Shown: positions 1 through 8,187 of the stretch, in pieces | How the letters are laid out: each line of letters begins with the position of its first letter | How positions within the stretch are numbered: position 1 is the stretch's first letter | NCBI RefSeq assembly: GCF_017894365.1 | Contig: NZ_CP059467.1 | Span: forward strand, 2,108,001-2,172,000 | Length of the DNA: 64,000 bases | From: Aromatoleum bremense | GTDB lineage: Bacteria > Pseudomonadota > Gammaproteobacteria > Burkholderiales > Rhodocyclaceae | Direction: 5' to 3' | Made by a program: the position numbers and the translations under genes | Notes under the pieces: model-generated | Database searches by the model: none | Seen by the model: the letters and a program-made list of their open reading frames with translations, nothing else | What the model was told of the DNA's origin: nothing

Positions 1-810
1 ATCCTGCTGCCGGCGACGAGCCAGCTCGAGCACCGCGACCTGCACAAGTCCTACGGCCACCTGTACGCGGTCGACAACCAGCCGGCGATCGCGCCGCTCG
101 GCGAGGCGAAGCCGAACACCGAAGTGTTCCGCCTGCTCGCCGCGCGGCTCGGCTTCACCGACCCGGCGCTCGCCGAGTCCGACGACGCGATCGCCGCGGC
201 GGCGTTCAAGCGCCGCGACAACCGTGTGTATGGGCTGGAACGCGGCCTTGCCGGGCAGGGCTGGGCGCGCCTGAATCTGCCGCGGCCGTTTGCGCCGTTC
301 GCGAAAGGGGGTTTCTTCACGCCGTCGGGCAAGTGCGAATTTTTCTCCGCCAGCCTTGCCCGGCAAGGGCACGACCCGCTGCCGGCGTGGGTGCCGCCGC
401 ACGAGTCGCCGGTCAGCAACGCGGCGCTCGCGGTGCGCTATCCGTTGGCGATGATTTCGCCGCCGGCGCGCAACTTCCTCAACACCAGCTTCGCGAACCT
501 GCCGCGCTTCACCGAGCAGGAACGCGGCCCGTCGCTCGAGATCCACCCCGCCGACGCGGCAGCGCGCGGCATCGTCGAGGGCGACCGGCTGCGCATCTTC
601 AACGAGCGCGGCGCATTCCACGCGCGCGCAGTGCCGACCGATCGCGTGCGCCCCGGCGTCGTCGTCGCGCCCTCGGTGTGGTGGCGCAAGCTGTCCGGTG
701 ATGGCGAGAACGCGAACGCGGTGACATCAAAGGCGCTGACCGACATGGGCGGCGGCCCGACGTTCTATGACTGTCTCGTCGAGGTCGCAAAGGACGCGCA
801 CGATGACTGA
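1..810 (+). CDS. molybdopterin oxidoreductase, C-terminal part (5' end outside window)
   Basis: The frame is open from base 1 and ends at TGA 808-810, so only about the last 269 residues are seen. The piece matches the end of a DMSO-reductase-family molybdoenzyme: a stretch around NTSFANLPRF and then a molybdopterin-dinucleotide-binding domain with the usual pattern 'IHPADAAARGIVEGDRLRIFN', a beta-barrel segment seen in this family. The last part (SVWWRKL... GGGPTFYDCLVEV) is typical of cytoplasmic oxidoreductases of this group whose substrate is not known. The cofactor-binding N-terminal FeS domain lies outside the window. Its stop overlaps the start of the Sir2 gene by 8 bases, so the two are probably co-transcribed. 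Family level is secure; substrate cannot be told. Confidence 0.85.
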   Translation: MLLPATSQLEHRDLHKSYGHLYAVDNQPAIAPLGEAKPNTEVFRLLAARLGFTDPALAESDDAIAAAAFKRRDNRVYGLERGLAGQGWARLNLPRPFAPFAKGGFFTPSGKCEFFSASLARQGHDPLPAWVPPHESPVSNAALAVRYPLAMISPPARNFLNTSFANLPRFTEQERGPSLEIHPADAAARGIVEGDRLRIFNERGAFHARAVPTDRVRPGVVVAPSVWWRKLSGDGENANAVTSKALTDMGGGPTFYDCLVEVAKDAHDD

Positions 811-1585
811 TGCGCAGACTTTCGATGCCGTCGCCCGCCTCATCGCCGATGCCGGCCGCATCCTCTTCATCACCGGCGCCGGCATCTCGGCCGATTCCGG
901 CCTGCCGACCTACCGCGGCATCGGCGGGCTCTACCACGAGCGCCTGACCGACGACGGGCTGACGATCGAAGAGGCGCTGTCGGGCGAGATGATGGAGGCG
1001 CGCCCCGAGGTCGCGTGGAAGTACATCGCCGAGATCGAGGCCAACTGCCGCGGCGCCGCGCCGAACATCGCGCACCGCATCATCGCCGCGCTGGAGCACG
1101 AGCGCCCCGGCGTGTGGGTGCTGACGCAGAACGTCGACGGCCTGCACCGCGCGGCCGGATCGCGCAACCTCATCGAGATCCACGGCAGCGTGCATCGCCT
1201 GCGCTGCACGGAATGCAAGCACGCGCGCTCGGTGCCCGACTATTCGGGGCTGCGGATTCCGCCCGGCTGTCCGGTGTGCGGCGGGGTGTTGCGGCCGGAC
1301 GTCGTGCTGTTCGGCGAAATGTTGCCGGAAACCGGCCTGCGCCGGCTGGAGGCGCTGCTCGACAACGGCGTCGACCTCGTCGTGTCGATCGGCACCACCA
1401 GCGTCTTCCCGTACATCTCCGGGCCGATCTGGTGGGCCGATCAGGCCGGCGTGCCGAGCGTCGAGATCAACCCCGGCGAAACCGGAGTCAGCGAGATCGT
1501 CACGCACCGTCTGCGCCTGCGCGCGGCGGAGGCGATGCCGGAACTGTGGCGGCGCCTGCATCCGGAGCGGCCGCTGGAGGATTGA
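803..1585 (+). CDS. SIR2-family NAD-dependent protein deacetylase
   Basis: 260 residues, the normal size for a bacterial sirtuin. The NAD-binding motif GAGISADSGLPTYRG is near the N-terminus, followed by TQNVDGLH and the catalytic-histidine motif IEIHGSVHRL. Two cysteine pairs (CTEC and CPVC) form the structural zinc site, and SIGTTSVFPY and VEINPGET are the second NAD-contact regions. It should remove acyl groups from lysines of cytoplasmic proteins, using NAD and giving nicotinamide and O-acetyl-ADP-ribose. The start at 803 overlaps the upstream molybdoenzyme gene by 8 bases (translational coupling); a longer frame from 767 would lie inside that gene. Targets unknown. Confidence 0.93.
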   Translation: MTDAQTFDAVARLIADAGRILFITGAGISADSGLPTYRGIGGLYHERLTDDGLTIEEALSGEMMEARPEVAWKYIAEIEANCRGAAPNIAHRIIAALEHERPGVWVLTQNVDGLHRAAGSRNLIEIHGSVHRLRCTECKHARSVPDYSGLRIPPGCPVCGGVLRPDVVLFGEMLPETGLRRLEALLDNGVDLVVSIGTTSVFPYISGPIWWADQAGVPSVEINPGETGVSEIVTHRLRLRAAEAMPELWRRLHPERPLED

Positions 1586-1623
1586 GCCCGAAGGCCGTAA
1601 GGGGAGTTGTCTTACCCGAGCCC

Positions 1624-1785
1624 ATGCATGCAGTGTGGAGCCTGCCGCCCGATGACAGCGACTACTTGGCGCGCTGGAAAGCCATCAAGATCGCCTTCGC
1701 CAAGACGCTACCGAAGACCGAAGAGCTGTCCGCGGTTCGAGCCGCCAGGGGCGAACGGGGCATCTGGCAATGGCCGGCACGACAC
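1624..1785 (+). pseudogene. remnant of REP-associated (RAYT) Y1 transposase
   Basis: In this frame a block beginning MHAVWSLPPDDSDYLARWKA and continuing through KTLPKTEELSAVRAARGERG matches the middle of RAYT-type Y1 transposases, which normally read 'MPNHVHxxWxLPxxDADFxxRW...'. The upstream part with the HUH histidines and the downstream part with the catalytic tyrosine are both gone. No start codon or ribosome binding site belongs to it. It follows the Sir2 gene directly and marks where foreign or decayed DNA begins. Identification rests on recalled family consensus. Confidence 0.6.
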
Positions 1786-1830
1786 CCCTGGCGAACAATC
1801 CGGGAAGGGGTGATGTTGCGTTGCAAGATC

Positions 1831-1883
1831 TGACCCCTATAGTTTTTTTGACCCCTATAGTTTTTTGACCCCTATAGTTTTTT
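1831..1883 (+). repeat. three tandem copies of an 18-bp unit
   Basis: The unit tgacccctatagtttttt occurs three times in a row (18, 17 and 18 bp) between the RAYT remnant and the histidine-kinase remnant. Each copy ends in a T run. It may be a slipped-strand expansion at a mobile-element scar. Confidence 0.85.
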
Positions 1884-1884
1884 C

Positions 1885-1989
1885 AACCTGCTCCGCAACG
1901 CCCTGCATTACACGGAACGCGGCATGGTGCGTCTCGTCCTCGAGGACGGCGGCTTTCGTGTCGAGGATACCGGTGTTGGCATCCCGGCG
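1885..1989 (+). pseudogene. fragment of sensor histidine kinase ATPase domain
   Basis: Thirty-five codons read as the N box and first G box of a histidine kinase: NLLRNALHYTERG, then VRLVLEDGGFRVEDTGVGIP. Nothing of the dimerisation domain before it or of the later G boxes after it remains. The wording resembles ColS-type kinases of Pseudomonas, and the next remnant resembles the methyltransferase that sits beside colS there. This is a remembered similarity, not a searched one. It joins the third tandem-repeat copy directly, so its 5' end is a recombination joint. Confidence 0.65.
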
Positions 1990-2115
1990 GTGGGGGCAGC
2001 TGCTCCCAGGTTCGGCTGCGCGAGCCATCTTGACGTTTTTTTTATATTGATTTGACGTCGCCTTGATGCCTTACCCTTTAGATTGGCAGGCACCGCCTTG
2101 GAAGTGCTCGTCATC

Positions 2116-2346
2116 ATGCCAACGCGTAGTCTCATCCAGTTCGACTTCTCGCGCAAACGTGACCGCGAACATGCACAGGGACATCTGAAGTATCGGCCCA
2201 GCCTCGCCCACCGCCTTTCCAACTGGCGCAATATGCAATTGGCCCGCAATGCTCTCATGCGTGCCGGCGATCCTGCTCTGGCCCTCGACCTGACGGCCGG
2301 CCGTAATTCTGGCCGTCCCAACTCTCTATCCGCATGTGATACCTGA
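2116..2346 (+). pseudogene. decayed class I SAM-dependent methyltransferase (WarB-like), 5' part
   Basis: The frame from ATG 2116 reads MPTRSLIQFDFSRKRDREHA and goes on to LARNALMRAGDPALALDL, matching the N-terminus of lipopolysaccharide-type methyltransferases found next to colS in pseudomonads. The SAM-binding loop that should follow (DLPCGAGRFWP) is garbled: the bases for AGR and FWP are still visible but separated by two extra bases, and the frame stops at 2344-2346. No downstream part is found. It is a frameshifted, truncated relic. Confidence 0.6.
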
Positions 2347-2461
2347 AAGTAATTGTCGGGACATTGCTCCAATCGTTACGGAATAGCCGCGTCCCCGCCC
2401 CCCATACATGTCCTCCGCCTGGCGCTGTGCCAGCAGCACCATGTCCTGAGGCAATTGACCG

Positions 2462-2938
2462 ATGAACATCAGAGTCGATAAATCCGAAGAGGCGCTGTCT
2501 GCCGCCGCCATCATGGGGTTAGTGGTGCTGCTATGCTTCTGGGGGATCGACGATATCCCATTTCTCAGCGTCAACGAAGCGCGCCGCGCAGTAACCGCCC
2601 GCGAAATGTACGAGAGCGGTCAATGGCTGCTGCCATACATGAACGGCAAGCTATACCTGGCCAAACCCCCGCTATTCAACTGGCTGACGTTGCTGCCGAC
2701 ACTGCTTCTCGACACGGTGTCAGAGTTGGGGCTGCGCTTGCCTTCGGCCGTGTTCGCGCTGTCTTCCTGCTCCGTTGTTTATGTCCTGGGCAAACACTTG
2801 GGCGGGCGACGGGTCGGTCTGTACGCAGCGATGATCCTGGCGGCCAATACCGGCTTTAGTCTGTTCGCCCGTCGCGCGGAAATCGAGATGAGCCTGACCG
2901 GGCTGAGCCTACTGTCCCTGCTGGCTGCGTGGCACTAC
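2462..2938 (+). pseudogene. ArnT/PMT-type glycosyltransferase, truncated by IS21-family element
   Basis: The first 159 residues of a membrane glycosyltransferase of the ArnT (undecaprenyl-phosphate-arabinose to lipid A) family. Visible features are the first membrane helix (IMGLVVLLCFWGI), the periplasmic loop with 'NEARRAVTAREMYESGQW' and 'MNGKLYLAKPPLFNW', and two or three further hydrophobic helices. The family is normally about 550 residues; here the gene runs into the terminal repeat of the IS element at 2939. The rest of the gene is not found on the other side of the element, so more than a simple insertion occurred. With the kinase and methyltransferase scraps it looks like a decayed lipid A-modification locus. 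Confidence 0.75.
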
Positions 2939-3167
2939 TGCGTATTCCGACCCATCGTGACCGCCCATTCCGAGAAGGGTGTGACCGGTGATTCCGAGGT
3001 CGTGACCGGCGATTCCGATTTGATCGTGACCGATTTGGGCCGCCGTCGGAATCACCGGTCACGTTGTCGGAATCGTCGGTCACGATCAAATCGGAACGGC
3101 CTGTGCGGCCAGCGTGGCAACCACCTTTGTCACGGCTACCCTTGCGCGCTTTGCACGGAGCGAGGGG

Positions 3168-4727
3168 ATGCCGGCGGAGCGGATTGCCATGCACAACATC
3201 AAGGAGCTGTTACGGCTCAAGTACGACTGCGCGCTCTCGCATGAGCGCATCGCGCGCGCGCTGTCGATTTCCAAGGGCGTCGTCGCCAAGTACGTGAAGG
3301 CGGCTGAGGCCAGCGGCGTGAGCTGGGCCGAACTGGCGGCGGCCGACGAGGCGCGCCTGCGCGCACTGCTGGGCGGGACGCCGCGTCCGCGCGGGACGGC
3401 GGTGGGCTACCGGATGCCCGATCTCGCCGGCGTCCATCAAGGCCTCAAGCGCAAGAACGTCACGCTCGCACTGCTGTGGGAGGAGTACGTCCAGGCGACG
3501 GCCGGGCCGACCTACCAGTATTCGCGCTTCTGCGACCTCTATCGGGACTTCGCCAAGGGGCTCAAACGCTCGATGCGCCAGGTGCATCGCGCCGGCGAGA
3601 AGCTCTTCATCGACTACGCGGGCGACACGGTGCCGATCGTCGACGCCGAGACCGGCGAGATTTCTCGGGCGCAGATCTTCGTGGCCGTGCTCGGGGCCTC
3701 GAACTACACTTTCGCCTGCGCCACGGCCACGCAGTCACAAGCCGACTGGCTGGGGGCGCTGGGGCGGGCGCTGCGTTTCATCGGCGGCGTGCCCGAGCTG
3801 ATCGTCCCCGACAACACCCGCTCCATGGTCGGCGAACCGGACCGATACGCGCCGCAATTGCAGCGCACCACTGCCGAGTTCGCCCAGCACTACGGCGTGG
3901 CGATCCTGCCCGCACGCCCCTATAAGCCGCAGGACAAGAGCAAGGTGGAGGTGGGCGTACAGATCGTGCAGCGCTGGATCCTGGCGCGGCTGCGGCACCG
4001 GCGCTTCTTCTCGCTGGCCGAGCTCGACGTGGCCATCGCCGAGCTGCTCGAGGATCTCAACGCACGCCCCTTCCAGCGCCTGCCGGGCAATCGTCGCAGC
4101 GCCTTCGAGACGCTCGACCAGCCGGCGCTGCGTGCGCTGCCCGCCACGCCGTTCCAGTTCGCCCAGTGGAAGAAGGCCAAGCCCAACATCGACTATCACG
4201 TCGAGTTCGACGGCCACTACTACAGCGTGCCCCACGCGCTGGTCGGGCAGGTGCTGGAGCTTCGCGTCACGCTCTCGAGCATCGAGTGCTTCGCCGGCGG
4301 ACGCCGCGTGGCGGTGCATGCCCGCAGCCACCGGCGCGGCGCCTTCAGCACGCTCACCGAGCACATGCCAGCCTCGCACCAGGCCCACCGCCAGTGGTCG
4401 CCCAGCAAGCTCATCGCCTGGGGCGCCACGGTGGGGCCGCACACCGAGCGCGTGGTCGCCTTCCAGCTCGAACGCATGCCGCACCCCGAACAGGGCTACC
4501 GCGCCTGCCTGGGGCTGATGCGCCTGGCCCGCCAGTACGGCAACACACGGCTGGAGGCCGCCGCCACCCGCGCCGTCGCGCTCGGGGCGATGCGCTACAA
4601 GAACCTCGCCTCGATGCTCAAGACCGGGCTCGATCGCGCACCGCTGCCGGCGAGTGCGCCGCAACAGGCCGAACTCGCCCTGCCCGATGCGCACGCCAAC
4701 CTGCGCGGTGCGCACTACTACCACTGA
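3168..4727 (+). CDS. istA: IS21-family transposase IstA
   Basis: 519 residues from ATG 3168. An N-terminal helix-turn-helix ([20 protein letters not shown]) is followed by an rve/DDE integrase core: [15 protein letters not shown] supplies the first Asp, [14 protein letters not shown] the second, and [16 protein letters not shown] the Glu. It ends in a C-terminal binding region. It cuts and joins the element's ends together with IstB. The start at 3168 is preceded by GAGGGG; ATG 3189 and GTG 3114 are alternatives. The protein is close to, but clearly different from, the IstA of copy B at 34839, so the two elements are related isoforms and not recent duplicates. Confidence 0.93.
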   Translation: MPAERIAMHNIKELLRLKYDCALSHERIARALSISKGVVAKYVKAAEASGVSWAELAAADEARLRALLGGTPRPRGTAVGYRMPDLAGVHQGLKRKNVTLALLWEEYVQATAGPTYQYSRFCDLYRDFAKGLKRSMRQVHRAGEKLFIDYAGDTVPIVDAETGEISRAQIFVAVLGASNYTFACATATQSQADWLGALGRALRFIGGVPELIVPDNTRSMVGEPDRYAPQLQRTTAEFAQHYGVAILPARPYKPQDKSKVEVGVQIVQRWILARLRHRRFFSLAELDVAIAELLEDLNARPFQRLPGNRRSAFETLDQPALRALPATPFQFAQWKKAKPNIDYHVEFDGHYYSVPHALVGQVLELRVTLSSIECFAGGRRVAVHARSHRRGAFSTLTEHMPASHQAHRQWSPSKLIAWGATVGPHTERVVAFQLERMPHPEQGYRACLGLMRLARQYGNTRLEAAATRAVALGAMRYKNLASMLKTGLDRAPLPASAPQQAELALPDAHANLRGAHYYH

Positions 4728-4794
4728 TCCGCAGCGCCGTTACGCCGTAACGGCTCGACCCACCCCATTAACCACCCGCACCGGAGAAACCACG

Positions 4795-5529
4795 ATGCTC
4801 ACCCACCCCACCCTCGACCAACTGCGCGCCCTGCGCCTGGAGGGCATGGCGCGCGCCCTCGAAGAACAACACGCCCATCCCGCCATCGAGGCGCTCACCT
4901 TCGACGAGCGCCTTGCCCAGCTCATCGACCGCGAGCTGCTGCTGCGCGACAGCAAGCGCATCGAGCGCCTGCTCAAGGCCGCCCGTATCAAGGTCGGCGG
5001 CGCCTGCCTGGAGGATGTCGACTACCGCGCCGGGCGAGGGCTCGAGCGCAGCCAGTTCGCCGCGCTGGGCACCTGCCACTGGATCCGCCAGGCGCAGAAC
5101 TGCCTGATCACCGGCCCCACCGGCAGCGGCAAGACCTGGCTCGCCTGCGCACTCGCCAACGCCGCCTGCCGCCAGGGGCTGTCGGCCTACTACGTGCGCC
5201 TGCCGCGCCTGTTCGAGGAGCTGCGCCTCGCCCACGCCGACGGCAGCTTCAGCCGACGGCTCATGCAGTTGGCCCGGCTCGACCTGATCGTGATCGACGA
5301 CTGGGGCCTGGCGGCGCCTTCGGCGGCCGAGCGCAGCGATCTGCTCGAGCTCCTCGACGACCGGGTCGGCAGCCGCTCGACGGTGATCACCAGCCAGCTG
5401 CCGATCGAGCACTGGCACGCCTACCTCGGCGACCCGACCTTCGCCGACGCGATCCTCGATCGCATCGTGCATGCCGCGCACAAGCTCGCCCTGAAGGGCG
5501 AATCGATGCGAAAGAAGGCCACGGCATGA
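4795..5529 (+). CDS. istB: IS21-family ATPase helper protein IstB
   Basis: 244 residues, normal for IstB. An AAA+ DnaC-like ATPase: Walker A at [11 protein letters not shown] and Walker B at LIVIDDWGL, then the sensor segment [14 protein letters not shown]. It helps IstA select targets. The start ATG 4795 follows GGAGAAACC at a good distance; longer reading upstream would run back over istA. It is 67 bases behind istA and ends just before the right terminal repeats. Confidence 0.94.
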   Translation: MLTHPTLDQLRALRLEGMARALEEQHAHPAIEALTFDERLAQLIDRELLLRDSKRIERLLKAARIKVGGACLEDVDYRAGRGLERSQFAALGTCHWIRQAQNCLITGPTGSGKTWLACALANAACRQGLSAYYVRLPRLFEELRLAHADGSFSRRLMQLARLDLIVIDDWGLAAPSAAERSDLLELLDDRVGSRSTVITSQLPIEHWHAYLGDPTFADAILDRIVHAAHKLALKGESMRKKATA

Positions 5530-5837
5530 GGCCGCGCGTGCTGTACGGCTTACCCACAGCCGGCCGCCCGCCAGCGTGTGAGGCGCGCTGGCGGCCGCCT
5601 GTGGATAAGCCTATGCCATGCCCCGAAATGACCGTGATCGTGACCGACGCGGTTAAACTCTGAACACCACGCTGGCGCGCACAGAGCACCGGTCACGTTC
5701 GTCGGTATGAGCGGTCACGATCGTCGGAATGCGCAGTGCCATCGCGGTTCGGTGTCGATCCGGGGGGCCAATTTGGAGGGGAAGTACCTCATTTTGATGG
5801 TGTGGGCCGATCGTCCAACGTGATCCTTCAAGGGCTG

Positions 5838-5851
5838 TTGATGTATATCAA
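5838..5851 (+). promoter_or_regulatory. perfect FNR/ANR-type box upstream of modA
   Basis: TTGAT-GTAT-ATCAA is an exact match to the FNR consensus TTGAT-N4-ATCAA. Its centre lies about 42 bases before the start point predicted by the hexamer TATATT (5875-5880), which is the spacing of an FNR-activated class II promoter. This suggests modA is switched on under low oxygen. The site is direct sequence observation; its use is inference. Confidence 0.6.
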
Positions 5852-5891
5852 TTCGAAAGCGCAATATCTAAGTGTATATTGCGCTTTCGAA
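5852..5891. promoter_or_regulatory. ModE-like operator, 16-bp perfect inverted repeat before modA
   Basis: TTCGAAAGCGCAATAT (5852-5867) and its exact complement (5876-5891) flank an 8-base spacer. Inside it is GCG-ca-ATA-N10-TAT-tg-CGC (5859-5884). The same geometry and total length of about 24 bp occur at 8144 and 14548, and it resembles the E. coli ModE operator. A likely -10 hexamer (TATATT, 5875-5880) lies inside it, so bound ModE-molybdate would block transcription. It could also fold as a hairpin in RNA. Confidence 0.6.
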
Positions 5892-5929
5892 AACAAGCCC
5901 ATGAGACCGCCGTGTTGACTCCCACATCC

Positions 5930-6673
5930 GTGAAAAAAGGCCTTGTCGTGCTCGCCGCCCTCGTCGCGACCGGCCTGGCGCATGCCGGCGAGGTGACGGT
6001 GTCTGCCGCCGCCAGCCTGACGAACGCCTTCAAGGACGTTGCCCAGCGCTATGAGGCGCAGCATCCCGGCTCAAGGGTCCTGCTGAATTTCGGCTCCTCC
6101 GATGCGGTGCTGCAGCAAATGGCCAAGGGGGCGCCTGTCGATGTCTTCGCCTCTGCGGACCAAGAGACGATGGACATGGCAGAGGCGCAGGGCTTGGTTG
6201 TCCGCGGGGAGCGGCACGACTTTGCCCGCAATGCCCTCGTACTGGTGGTCCCAAGTGACAGCAGGCAGTCCCTCGGCCGCCTGGACGACCTGATGCAGCC
6301 CGCTGTGCAGAGGGTCGCTATTGGCAACCCCGCGAGCGTTCCCGTCGGCCGGTATGCCAAGCATGCGCTGGAGGCGGCCAAGCTGTGGTCCGACGTTTCG
6401 TCAAAGGCGGTCAGCACCCAGAACGTTCGCCAGTCGCTCGACTACGTGGCGCGTGGCGAGGTGGATGCGGGTTTTGTCTATGCAACTGACGCGGCGGTCA
6501 TGAAAGACAAGGTGCGTGTGGCTTTCGAGGTGCCGCTGGATGTCGCGATCGCGTATCCGATCGCGCGGACGGTGGGGAGTACGAACGCCGAGGAAGCCCA
6601 ACGATTCGTTGCCTTCGTGCTGTCGCCGACCGGGCAGGCGATCCTTGGCAAGTATGGCTTCCAGAAGCCGTGA
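5930..6673 (+). CDS. modA: ModA, periplasmic molybdate-binding protein
   Basis: About 247 residues. A signal peptide (VKKGLVVLAALVATGLAHA) is followed by the family start GEVTVSAAASLTNAF, where the serines contact the oxyanion. Further ModA blocks are LLNFGSSDAVLQQMAKGAPVDVFASAD and GFVYATDA near the C-terminus. It binds molybdate or tungstate in the periplasm for ModBC. The frame is open back to TTG 5879, but that lies inside the operator and -10, so it cannot be the start. In-frame starts are GTG 5912, TTG 5915 and GTG 5930; I chose 5930 because the signal peptide begins there. None has a clear ribosome binding site, so the start is uncertain. Confidence 0.9.
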   Translation: MKKGLVVLAALVATGLAHAGEVTVSAAASLTNAFKDVAQRYEAQHPGSRVLLNFGSSDAVLQQMAKGAPVDVFASADQETMDMAEAQGLVVRGERHDFARNALVLVVPSDSRQSLGRLDDLMQPAVQRVAIGNPASVPVGRYAKHALEAAKLWSDVSSKAVSTQNVRQSLDYVARGEVDAGFVYATDAAVMKDKVRVAFEVPLDVAIAYPIARTVGSTNAEEAQRFVAFVLSPTGQAILGKYGFQKP

Positions 6674-6691
6674 GCCGGGTCTCGATAACAC

Positions 6692-7363
6692 ATGGAGTCG
6701 GCATGGACGGCGCTGGCCCTCTCATTGAAGGTCGCCGGCTGGGCTACGGCGATCGACCTGGTGCTAGGCGTTGCCGTGGGTTACCTGCTGGCGCGCACGC
6801 GCTTCCCCGGGCGAGATCTGCTCGACACGCTGCTGACACTGCCAATGGTGATGCCTCCGACCGTGCTGGGCTATTACCTGCTGGTGATGATCGGGCGGCG
6901 TGGCTGGCTGGGGGCGTGGTTGCACGAGCAGTTCGCGATCAACTTGATCTTCACTTGGCAGGGCGCGGTGATCGCGGCCTCCATCGTGGCTTTCCCGCTC
7001 GTGTTCAAGCCCGCCCGCGCAGCCTTCGAGGCCGTGGACGGGCAACTGGAGCAGGCTGCGCGGGTGCTGGGTATCCCCGAGGTCGCCGTATTCTTCCGCG
7101 TCACCTTGCCGCTGGCGTGGCGTGGCATCCTGGCCGGCTTGCTGCTGGCCTTTGCCCGTGCACTGGGCGAGTTCGGAGCGACCTTGATGGTGGCCGGCAG
7201 TATTCCCGGCAAGACACAAACGCTGTCGGTGGCGGTATACGAAGCGGTCCAGGCCGGACAGGACGATACCGCCAACCTGCTCGTGCTCATCACTTCGGTG
7301 GTGTGCGTGGTGGTGCTGCTGGCGGCGGGGCGGCTTGCTCCCGGCCGCGTTGCCAGCCGCTAG
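6692..7363 (+). CDS. modB: ModB, molybdate ABC transporter permease
   Basis: 223 residues with about five or six hydrophobic segments. The cytoplasmic coupling loop EQAARVLGIPEVAVFFRVTL and the following ALGEFGATLMVAGSIPGKTQ are hallmarks of ModB. It forms the membrane channel of ModABC. ATG 6692 lies 18 bases past the modA stop, and the next gene begins 12 bases after its end, so the three form one transcript. Length and motifs are normal. Confidence 0.95.
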   Translation: MESAWTALALSLKVAGWATAIDLVLGVAVGYLLARTRFPGRDLLDTLLTLPMVMPPTVLGYYLLVMIGRRGWLGAWLHEQFAINLIFTWQGAVIAASIVAFPLVFKPARAAFEAVDGQLEQAARVLGIPEVAVFFRVTLPLAWRGILAGLLLAFARALGEFGATLMVAGSIPGKTQTLSVAVYEAVQAGQDDTANLLVLITSVVCVVVLLAAGRLAPGRVASR

Positions 7364-7375
7364 GGAGGCCGCGCG

Positions 7376-8077
7376 ATGCAGCTTGACCTAGACGTTCGCA
7401 AGACCCTGCGGTCCGGCCAGCGGGTGTTCCATCTCGATGTACGTCTTCAATCCAGCAGCCAACGTATCGTGATCCTAGGCCCGTCCGGTTCGGGCAAGAG
7501 CCTGACGCTCAAGGCCATCGCTGGCTTGCTGCGCCCGGATTCTGGCCATATTCGCCTTGACGGGAAGGTACTGTTCGACGCTGCAAAAGGCATTCATCTG
7601 CCGCCCCAGGGGAGAGAAGTGGCCTACGTCTTCCAAGACTACGCCCTGTTTCCGCACCTGACCGTGCGGCAGAACATTGCCTTTGGGCTGACGCGAGGGT
7701 GGTTCAACCCGCTGGCGCATGTCCGGCACGAAACGGTCGAGTACTGGCTGGATGCGTTCCAACTCGCCCATCTCGCCCACCAGTTCCCGGTTGAACTGTC
7801 GGGTGGGCAGCGCCAGCGCACTGCGCTGGCACGGGCCTTGGTGGCGAGACCGCGCGCCCTCCTGCTGGACGAACCTTTCGCCGCACTCGATCCGACCTTG
7901 CGCATTGCGATGCGCGAGGAGTTGGGAGAACTCCAGCAGCGGCTGCAGGTGCCGATGGTGCTCATCACGCATGACCCGGAAGACGCGGTGGTCTTCGGCG
8001 ATCACGTCCTGAGCCTGCAAGACGGGCGCTTCGCCGTCGAGGCCGGGGAAGGGGCGCTGGAGGTCTTGCATGCGTGA
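7376..8077 (+). CDS. modC: ModC, molybdate ABC transporter ATPase, short form without TOBE domain
   Basis: 233 residues. Walker A GPSGSGKS, Q-loop region VAYVFQDYALFPHLTV, signature LSGGQRQRTALARAL and Walker B LLLDEPFAALDP are all intact, with the switch histidine in VLITHDPEDAV. Most ModC proteins are about 350 residues because a C-terminal molybdate-binding TOBE/Mop domain follows; here the protein stops right after the ATPase fold. Transport should still work, but the regulatory molybdate-binding tail is missing. The paired TOBE domains of ModE at 25440 remain the only molybdate sensor seen in the cluster. Start ATG 7376 follows GGGAGG. Confidence 0.92.
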   Translation: MQLDLDVRKTLRSGQRVFHLDVRLQSSSQRIVILGPSGSGKSLTLKAIAGLLRPDSGHIRLDGKVLFDAAKGIHLPPQGREVAYVFQDYALFPHLTVRQNIAFGLTRGWFNPLAHVRHETVEYWLDAFQLAHLAHQFPVELSGGQRQRTALARALVARPRALLLDEPFAALDPTLRIAMREELGELQQRLQVPMVLITHDPEDAVVFGDHVLSLQDGRFAVEAGEGALEVLHA

Positions 8078-8143
8078 GCCGCCCATTCGGCTTCGCCACC
8101 TGAACAGCGGCCAGGGGAAGGTGTCGCCACTTTTTTTTGCCAA

Positions 8144-8169
8144 TCGTTATATATAAGTTGCTATTGCGA
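8144..8169. promoter_or_regulatory. ModE-like operator upstream of the first TonB receptor gene
   Basis: TCG-tt-ATA-N10-TAT-tg-CGA, an interrupted palindrome with the same geometry as the sites at 5859 and 14548. The stretch from here to 8173 is also alike in detail to the third site (both contain aagttgctatt). It ends 18 bases before the receptor start codon, so it probably covers the promoter. Confidence 0.6.
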
Positions 8170-8187
8170 ACCAAGGGAGAAATATTG

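Larger units (their letters stand above)
2939..5735 (+). mobile_element. IS21-family insertion sequence, copy A
   Basis: About 2.8 kb with istA and istB in the usual order. The left end starts TGCGTATTCCGACCCATCGT and the right end, read on the other strand, TGCGCATTCCGACGATCGTG; the match runs on with one gap to about 35 bases. Both ends hold several further copies of the GTGACCGnnnATTCCGA-like unit (left to about 3095, right from about 5690), the multiple terminal repeats typical of IS21. No target duplication is seen: the left flank ends ggcactac and the right flank begins gtgccatc, and the interrupted ArnT-like gene does not resume. This end pairing therefore probably results from recombination or an adjacent deletion. 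Confidence 0.92.

Noticed and set aside
599-1561. Long reverse-strand open frames opposite the Sir2 and many other GC-rich genes
   Set aside because: They are the usual antisense shadows of high-GC codon use, show no family motif and no ribosome binding site.
5879-5929. Longer modA start at TTG 5879
   Set aside because: It lies inside the inverted repeat and predicted -10, where transcription itself would begin.
8081-8140. Possible terminator between modC and receptor 1 (T8 run after gtgtcgccac)
   Set aside because: The stem that can be formed (CACCT/AGGTG) is only 5 bp with a 20-base loop, too weak to call.
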